From contig CM075939.1 in assembly GCA_038030265.1 (NCBI GenBank), positions 5,189,253 to 5,253,252 on the forward strand: a stretch of DNA of 64,000 bases, in the 5' to 3' direction. A program made the position numbers and the translations under genes. Below are positions 56,950 to 64,000 of the stretch, in pieces. This DNA comes from Corythucha ciliata. Taxonomy: Eukaryota > Arthropoda > Insecta > Hemiptera > Tingidae. Every line of letters starts with the position of its first letter. Within the stretch, counting starts at the first letter, position 1. The notes beneath the pieces are model-generated. The model made no database searches. It was not told the DNA's origin and saw nothing but the letters and a program-made list of their open reading frames with translations.

Positions 56950-58270
56950 AAGTTGGCTATCGTCCTGCAAATTAGAAACAGGAATTAATGCTTTCTTAAT
57001 TTACTTTTTAATTTAAAACGAATAACCGCAGCGCTTAGTTCCCACCTCTTAGAAATGGTTGTCCTATTCTAGAATTCTCTTTTAAAGTCCTCTTGTCTCT
57101 CGAAGCCCTAACCAACAGTTCTTCACCCCCTCCCACACCCTCACGTACAGGGATCAGGCGGAAAAGGGCCCTGTTTTACGTTGCCTTATGTTCAATAAGT
57201 TAATAAAATTAGCAAAAAGGAAGCCCGTCTTTTCGATAACTACATTAACTCTTCAATCTTGTATGTAACTCCCTGGGGCGGTTCTTCCCACGATCCAAAT
57301 AATTTGGTTAGTATTAAATTGGAAAAAAAACCGAAAGAGAAAACTGAATTATTTGCAACGCTTGCCTTTACGACCCTTCGATCAGAATGCCTTAATCAAG
57401 AGAAGAGTCAAACAATAAACCTTATCAACAATAAACCTAATTTGATGATACTTTAGTACCCTTTGTTGTAAAAATATGCAAATTGGTCAAACCTTAAAGG
57501 GAAATAGTTTAACAGTTGAATTCACCACAATCGTTGAACGTTTGATCAATTTTTTTTTTCTTTTCGAGTAGCACTCTTATAAGTGCACGAATGTCAAGAA
57601 CTTCAAAAGAAATCCTTCTCTTCATACGAGGCCTTCCATAATGCATCCAGAATTCCCTTTAGTCCTGTCGATAGACGAGGCCGACCTGAGGTAGATGCTT
57701 CGCGAACATGAATCCCCCTCACCCTCAATCCAATCCATATAATCGATCCAATGGATTCATCCATCCGATTTTATTCCTTCAAACGGTCTCTCGCTTTATT
57801 CTACGAGTATACCTGTATACACACTGGTGTGGGGTGCGAGGGACATGGGATAAACCCTTCATGCAGGAAAAAACGTACTGGCAAGTGAAGAAAATGATCG
57901 AAGATGGTTGAGTGGAAGAGGTGGAGGCATAAATACAAGATTCAGAGAAAAGCGTGACCAAGAATAACAATGTATACGTTGAAAAAGAGCTCGCACGTCG
58001 TTTATTTTGAGCCATTTATCTGTCCCTCTCCTGTTATACGAGTCTACCGTTCCTGGAATGATCGCTGTAAAGTTCAAACAAGCGCGGTAGGCTGTATGGT
58101 TGAAGTAATATCTTTTATTATTAAGTGCCTTTGCAAGTATTGTTCACACGAAACGATTCTCACGGTACTACGGTTAAAACATGATATGATGGATCTTGAT
58201 TACGTTTCATGGAAATCACGCCCCCCCCCCCCAAATAACGTGCTGTTCTTTGGAGCAATTAAATATGCAT
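56950..58270. other. Unassigned stretch
   Basis: No supported gene. Short frames on both strands have no known motif. A C run lies near 58210. Confidence 0.4.
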
Positions 58271-58279
58271 CTGAAAGTT

Positions 58280-60360
58280 TGGAAAAACACTAATATGCGT
58301 GGATGAAATTATTAAAAAGCGCTCGGTCGTTGCTAAAATTGAGAAAATGTTCTCACTCTTAGTTTTTCGGTGACAGCTCAAGACCAGAACGGAGTAAAAA
58401 ATCACTGATTCGCTCACGGAGGCCCTTTTTATGCGGTTGAATAACGAAAAAAAAAAGCTTATGTACTTGTGAGAAGTTGCTAATTCGCGGCTAAAGGTGA
58501 ACAACTGCAAATTAACGTCTGGAAACGGCTAAAACAGAGACAAAACTGCTAATGCGATGGTTAAAAAATGAAGACCAGACGCTAATTCGTGGGGAAAAGT
58601 TGAGAAAAAGCACAATATTCACAAACAAAATTGAGAAAAAATGCTAATTTACAACGAAAGCAAAAAAAAATCGAATTCCCGGCAAATAATTGGAAAAACG
58701 TTAATTTGCTGCTAAAATGAACAATAATTGCAAATTAACGGCTAAAATTGAGAAACAGTGCTAATTCATGGCTAATTGGCGTACTGTGGCAGGGGCGAGG
58801 GAGGCGGACCACCGCGAATAGCTTAAAGATAAAAAAATCGAGACTTTAAAGTAGATAACATGAGAACGAATGGTTAAACTCGCTTGTAAAATTGAGAAAA
58901 TTGCTGATTCGTGGCTGAAATTGAGAAAAATTGTTGAAATTTACGGCTGTTAATATTGAGAAAAAGCGCTAATTCACAGCTGACATTGAGACAATACAAA
59001 ATTACGAATTGTATGGGCAAAATCAGGATTGAAATGAGGAAAAAGCGCTAATTCACGCAGCTAAACAGCTAAAAGGGAGAAACGCCAACTCATGGATTCT
59101 CGGGGCAACATTGGGACTAAAATTTAGGAAAACGCTAATTCACGGGTAAATTAGAAAAAAACCGCGAATTCGCGTCTAACTCCTGAGGGCAAAAAGGAGG
59201 AAAACTCAGCTAAAAAAATTACAATTTTAGGGATAAAATCGATAAAAAACGCTAGAAATCACAACTAAAATGGAGAGAGAGAGAGAAAAAACGATAATCC
59301 ACAGGTGAAAATGAGAAAACGCCAACTCGCCGATTCTTATTAGGGCAACTTGAGGGCTGAAATTGAAGAAAAGCGCTGATTCACAGGGCTAAAACTGAGT
59401 AAAACGCTAAATCACAGGAGGGAAAAAAAAGAGAACAACGCGAATTCGAATCTAAAAATAGAGAGAAACACGCTTTTATGATCAAGTGTTACAATTTGGC
59501 TGCTTGAAAAATTTGAGAAAAAGCGCGAATGAACAGAAAACGCCAACTCACGGATTCTAGGGGCTGGGATTGAAATTGAGAAAAAGCGCTGATTCACGGC
59601 GTGAAAAAGAGAAAAACGCGAATTCACGTCCAAAAAGTGGAGGAAAACTTTAATTCACAATCAAGGTATGAAAAATTTCAATTTCACGGATAAAATCGAG
59701 AAAAAGCGCTATAATTCGCAGCTAAAATTAACAAATGTGCTCATTCATTGCTAAAATTGAGGGCTAGAAGGCTAATACACAGCTGAAATTGAGAAAACGC
59801 CAACTTGCAGATTTTTTGGGAACTTCGAGAATAAAATTGAGAAAAATCGCTGATTCAAGCGGCTAAACCTGTAAAAAAGCGCTAATTCACGGGTAAAATT
59901 TATAAAAACAAGAATTGGCGCTTAAAATGGAGAAAAACGCTAGTTTGTGAAAACAATTTGGACAGAGCACTCAAAAAATTCGGATTTTTGTTGCAAATTC
60001 ATGGCTAAATCACGGCTAGCAGTTTATAAAGAGCACCGATTCGCAGCTAGAAATGAGAAAATGTCTTAATTCGCTGTTAAAATTGGAGATAAACGCTAAT
60101 TCACAGTTGATATTGATAAAACGTCAACTCGGTGATTCCTGGGGCAGAATTGGAAATAAAATTGAGAAAAACCACAAATTGGTGTTTAAAATTGATAAAA
60201 GTGCCAATTCACAGCTTAAATTTAGAAAAATTGCTAATGTGCGGATAAAATTGGGAAAGAGTACTCAAATGGTACCTAATTTTCGGATTCTTGAGGCAAC
60301 TTCACGGCTAAGATGAGAAAATGAGCTCATTGGCGTATTAAATTGAGAAAACGCATCATA
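58280..60360 (+). repeat. Family A array, forward, longest
   Basis: About 65 diverged units. Some recur as a longer phrase, 'gagaaaacgccaactc' followed by 'ggattct' and 'ggggc', near 59085, 59325, 59548 and 60118, suggesting a higher-order unit of about 240 bp or its multiples. A MITE interrupts the array at 60361. Confidence 0.8.
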
Positions 60361-60685
60361 ATGTACGTGAACCTGGCGGCACACATATCAATAAACACGA
60401 CGAAAATGGCGCCATTTTGTTTGTTTAGCCCTGCAAAACAATTATTTCTAAGAAAATACATCATGTGTGCCGCCAACTTCACGCAACGGCACACACGACC
60501 CCCATATCGTTTGTTTCGCTACATATTCCGACAGAACCACGTTTGTTTAGCCAAAATTTCCGTTTGTTTATTCCTGAAAAACATTCATTTATAGGAAAAT
60601 ACATCATGTATGCCGTCTTATGAATAAACGTTTTGCAGGGCTAAACAAACGTAAACAAACGAATGGCGCCATTTTCGTCTTACAT
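60361..60685. mobile_element. MITE with 9-bp target duplication
   Basis: The 9-mer cgcatcata occurs at 60352-60360 and 60686-60694. The ends atgta/tacat are inverted, and inside them gacgaaaatggcgccatt (near 60399) faces aatggcgccattttcgtc (near 60663). Words for tgcagggctaaacaaacg are also inverted. Removing the insert restores a family A phrase, so it inserted in that array. A 9-bp duplication is typical of Mutator-like elements; that assignment is inference. Confidence 0.75.
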
Positions 60686-60839
60686 CGCATCATACGCAGT
60701 TTTTGGAGGCAATTTCGTGACTAAAATTGAGAAAAATATGTACTTCAACACTGCTAAAAAGTATATTCATAGTTTAATTAGATACTAAAGGGCGCCCTAT
60801 AGACATTTCCACCCCCGGGGCACGATTGGTGATGTTCCG

Positions 60840-61115
60840 CCACCCCCCCCCTCAAATCTCACCTCGCATACTCGGCGTTACGTAAATTATCGCTGTATTT
60901 CTGCACCAATCCTGGATTTCAAGGACTCATTTAAATTTTCAGGAAATTCCGCACAACCGTACGATCTTCTTTTTTCATATTTCACTCCTAAAAAATAACT
61001 GTAAAACTCACGTAAACTTTTACTTTGAAAATTCACACTGTTTCGACGACTTATTTAGGAGAGCAAGATCGCACGGTGGTGCGGAATTTTCTGAAGATTT
61101 AAATGAGACTTGACA
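60840..61115. repeat. Family E foldback copy
   Basis: Shares tcggcgttacgtaaattatc, tatttctgcaccaatcctgg and caggaaattccgcacaacc with the other copies, followed by a shortened inverted arm (gacgacttatttaggagagc, gtgcggaattttctgaagat). No coding sequence. Confidence 0.75.
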
Positions 61116-61119
61116 TCCA

Positions 61120-62860
61120 AGTAAACGAGTTCAGCACGCTGTAAAATTTAGTCGGAAAATCATTTAGGAGAAGAAAACTCATTCACACTACTAAGAACGC
61201 CTTCATAGGAAATTCCTATTAACTGATTCTCACGTACTAGTAAATGCTGATCCGATTTCCAGCTTCCCTTCATAAAGGCAAAGTAAAATCAACAGATTTT
61301 CAACCACTCCTCCCTATTATCTTTCTTTCCAGTCCCCCCTCCAACCCTTTGTTAGTCTCTTACAGTTTTTCCTCTAGGTCAGCAATCGTATTTCGGGAGC
61401 AACAAGAAAGTGTGGTTTGGATAAGTGGAGTATAAAAGGAGAAAAGGGTATCAAATCCTCTTCTGGAAGGAGGAAAAAAAAAAAAAAAAAAACTTTTTGT
61501 CAAGAAATAACAAGGTTACACACTACTTTTCCTTTTCAGATCCTTTCACTCTCTTTCCACCTTTTTATTTCCCTTCACCAAGAGAACACCAAATGTATTC
61601 AGGTCCATTACTCCTTTCAAAATCTTACCGCTCCGAAATCACTTGCCGAACGCCCCTCCCCCCTCCCTCTCACGCATCGTCTCTTTCATTTTTGTTTTTT
61701 TTTTTATTATTTAAATTATTGATTTGACGGATAAAAGATTGAAGAACTTTACGTGATGGGTTTGCACAATGAGAAGTACATTTTAGATCAACCCCCCCCG
61801 CGCTCCACACCCTTTATTATCATAACACTCACCTCCGATGACTTCATTTTTTTAAACCGTTTTCACTCCACTTTTTCACAGCAGAGCTTAATAAAAATGT
61901 AGCGAAGGGTGGAGGGGCGGGTGTGGAGTGCATAAAAGATGGGAGGACTCAGGAGGAGAATTGTGAAGATTTTTATTTTTGAAAGAGAAGGAAAAACAGT
62001 TTATTTCTTTTGATGAGTTATTCATCCCCCACTTGTCTCTCCATTTACCATTTCTCGCGACCGTCCATAAAGCTTCCTTTTTCAATTTTCATACTTTTTT
62101 TTTTTTTTGTTGATCTCTGCGCTCAAAATTCAGTGACAACCTAATCAAATTCAGCTATAAGCTACACAACTAATGCGCCCATTTCATCTCCGAATTTATA
62201 ACATTTCAAACAAGTTATGATTCTATTAATAATAATGAGAATGGAAAAGGACATGAGAAAACGTATAATGTTAATAACCCGCGTAACATTATATTTTGCA
62301 CTTCAAGAGGCCAGTCGACTGTCACTGTATGTATTGATGAATATCCTATCGGACATTTTTGCATTCTAAACGAGCAACATCGTTTTTTTTTTTTTCATGT
62401 ATAGTTGAAATAACATGCTACCGAGTGAGCATTCATGTAATACAACATCTGTCAGGCCGGACCGCGTTTTCCTTGGAAAGGAAATCAGCGTATGAAATCC
62501 ATCGGGTTTCTATTATTTTCAAATGGAACTCTAGGAAAAAAAAAAATACGTCTCCTGTCATTATTTTTTGCTCCCCCACCCCTCACCAAGTCGTCAAAAG
62601 AATCGAAAAACCACAGACTATACGTGCAGAGATAAAAATGACTGTCTATGGACAGGAGACCCTAGAAATATAAGGCTGTGCTGCAATCTCCAGTTTTTTG
62701 TTGTTTAATGCAAGAAAAACTCATTTGAGGAGACAGAATAATATCTGCATTTTCCGAGGTGTCAGTTTCGACAACAAACGGCAAATCCGGATGACACTGG
62801 GATCCTCCCGATCCGATTACGGGGCCTCCCGTAATTTGTAAAGAACGGTGCAACATTAAA
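61120..62860. other. Unassigned stretch
   Basis: AT-rich sequence with pyrimidine-rich tracts and A or T runs; small open frames have no recognisable motif. Confidence 0.4.
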
Positions 62861-62861
62861 T

Positions 62862-63422
62862 GTAGCACCCGTCAGTCTCTGACATCGCTGTGGAACTCTC
62901 AGAGCTAGACCAAAAAGGACTTCAGGACAGGAAATGTGGGAGTTGAGGACCTTCCAGACAAGTAACAGGAAAGAATGCACGTTGCGACAGAATTTTCGAT
63001 GGCCGATTTCAAATTTTCATACGCCCGCAAGCCTTCCAATTACCCGTCAGTCTCTGACATCGCTGTGGAACTCTCAGAGCTAGACCAGAAAGGACTTCAA
63101 GACAGGAAATGTGGGAGTTGAGAACCTTCCAGACAAATAACAGGCTTGAAACTCTTCGTCTATCCGCTAACGATTGTAAGCCAGTGGCACGAAGTCTCTC
63201 ACCATACGATAAAACTCCCGAAATCCTAAATTTGAAAGAAAGATACCTGGTAGCCCTACGCTGGACCGACTCAAGGGGAGCGACCTCAGATTTCAAAAAA
63301 GGATCCCAGACGATCCAGGCATATTCAAGATTGTTCCGAACCAATGACTGATACAGCAATTTCACGGCGAACGGATTCCCGAAATCCACCGTAAAGCGCT
63401 TGATGAAGCCAAAATTCCTCAA
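62862..63422 (-). pseudogene. LINE RT thumb and C-terminus, partly duplicated
   Basis: KLLYQSLVRNNLEYAWIVWD and LESVQRRATRYLSF are typical of Jockey-like thumbs. The C-terminal phrase VWKVLNSHISC and GLALRVPQRCQRLTG occurs twice, at 63009-63150 and 62862-62980. The second copy continues into TFNVAPFFTNYGRPRNRIGR, the usual C-terminal end, and the first is cut short. Confidence 0.75.
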
Positions 63423-63960
63423 AAGCCTTATTCCTAATTTCAGAAATATGATTCCGAAAATTACCTTTCCTATTAAATATCAAGCCCAATTCATTGATCT
63501 CATTCACCTCCTCAACATGCTGGCCACTCAGATAGTACGACCATGAGTCAAAGTCCATAGTCCTATTGGACATGCTAAACCTAATGCACTTACATTTCGT
63601 CAGATTAATGCCTAAATCATTTACGCTACTCCAGGACGCAAAGGAATCAAGATCTTGTTGAAGCTGCTTACATTCCTCGACAGACGAAATCGAATAATAC
63701 AGCTTGAGGTCATGCGCCAGCAACGAGAATGAGGAATAGCGAAAGACGGTCGAAACGTCATTAAAGAACAACAAAAAAAGGATTGGTCCCAGGTGAGATC
63801 CCTGAGGTACCGCGGACAAGATAGCAGTAGAATCAGATGCAGTACCATTGAATATCACAGAAAAGGACCTTCCAGCGAAGCCATGAGAGAAGTGAGCCGC
63901 CAACCTCATAAGTCTCCAGTTTCTTGAGCAGACCCACTTAGAGAGGGGGGGCACTGAAAT
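63325..63960 (-). pseudogene. LINE RT palm
   Basis: Motif B reads SAVPQGSHLGPILFLLFFND near 63765-63830. Motif C reads LLAHDLKLYY near 63700, where the usual Y/F-A-D-D is replaced, so one catalytic aspartate is lost. INLTKCKCIRFS and ELGLIFN follow. A frame change near 63420 separates this from the thumb. Confidence 0.8.
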
Positions 63961-64000
63961 GTTATAAGATGAAAAATATGGAAATATTGAGAACAAGCGC

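Larger units (their letters stand above)
62862..63960 (-). mobile_element. Jockey-like LINE, 3' half, minus strand
   Basis: The RT palm, thumb and C-terminus read on the minus strand. A segment of about 100 bp near the C-terminus is duplicated (62868-62970 and 63043-63145). The upstream end near 63950 meets family A-like sequence, so the copy is 5' truncated, as is common for LINEs. Confidence 0.8.

Noticed and set aside
58280..60360. CRISPR-like spacing of ~30-bp repeats
   Set aside because: Units are tandem and degenerate, without unique spacers of constant length, no cas genes are present, and the sequence is eukaryotic.
61417..61727. Overlapping frames of about 100 codons
   Set aside because: Low-complexity lysine- and serine-rich sequence over an A run and pyrimidine tracts.

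Overview
The window looks like non-coding, repeat-rich nuclear DNA from an invertebrate animal, probably an arthropod. It is AT-rich and has no operons, no rRNA and no intact multi-domain cellular gene. It carries relics of animal retrotransposon clades (Jockey/I-like and R1-like LINEs, BEL/Pao, Gypsy, Copia) and of hAT, pogo-like and Harbinger-like DNA transposons. The species cannot be fixed from sequence alone. It could be the inside of a large intron or an intergenic block. The best candidate for a cellular exon is on the minus strand at 20190-20494, and its protein is unknown to me.

Layout. 1-4840: an inverted repeat at the left edge, arrays of a degenerate ~30-bp repeat (family A), a near-perfect 249-bp hairpin and a small MITE. 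5100-9290: two broken LINEs abutting head to tail, with an in-frame RNase H/endonuclease junction near 6985. 9300-14020: a foldback family (E), a second degenerate repeat (family B), a 1254-bp pogo-like element flanked by TA, and a long inverted repeat. 14020-19520: hAT-like termini, inverted family A, a 17-bp minisatellite and inverted family B. 20190-20494: candidate exon. 22008-26035: a MITE with TAA target duplication, family A, a 21-bp ACCG-type minisatellite with higher-order structure, a family E palindrome and another MITE. 26830-27280: a tRNA-like relic between 48-bp direct repeats.

27307-35245 is a cluster of three decayed LTR retrotransposon bodies: BEL/Pao with internal deletions, a nearly full-length Gypsy pol with three in-frame stops and one frameshift, and a second Gypsy fragment whose RNase H start is fused to an integrase tail. 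37430-42880 holds more family A, a 2690-bp hAT-type element with a perfect 8-bp target duplication filled with short-period repeats, and a 20-bp AT-rich satellite. 43808-44225 is a Copia integrase relic. 45040-47240 is a large family A block that switches orientation. 51180-51780 is a second 17-bp minisatellite. 51841-54960 is an R1-like LINE (ORF1 plus endonuclease). 55756-56530 is a hAT transposase relic. 58280-61110 is family A interrupted by a 325-bp MITE and followed by a family E copy. 62862-63960 is the 3' half of a Jockey-like LINE on the minus strand.

Nothing here forms a working pathway. The coherent theme is layered transposition: at least a dozen mobile elements, several with recognisable ends and target duplications, sit in or carry short-period (17-35 bp) degenerate arrays. 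Family A arrays in facing orientations recall the architecture of foldback (FB-type) transposons. That reading is inference, and it is the most unusual feature of the window.
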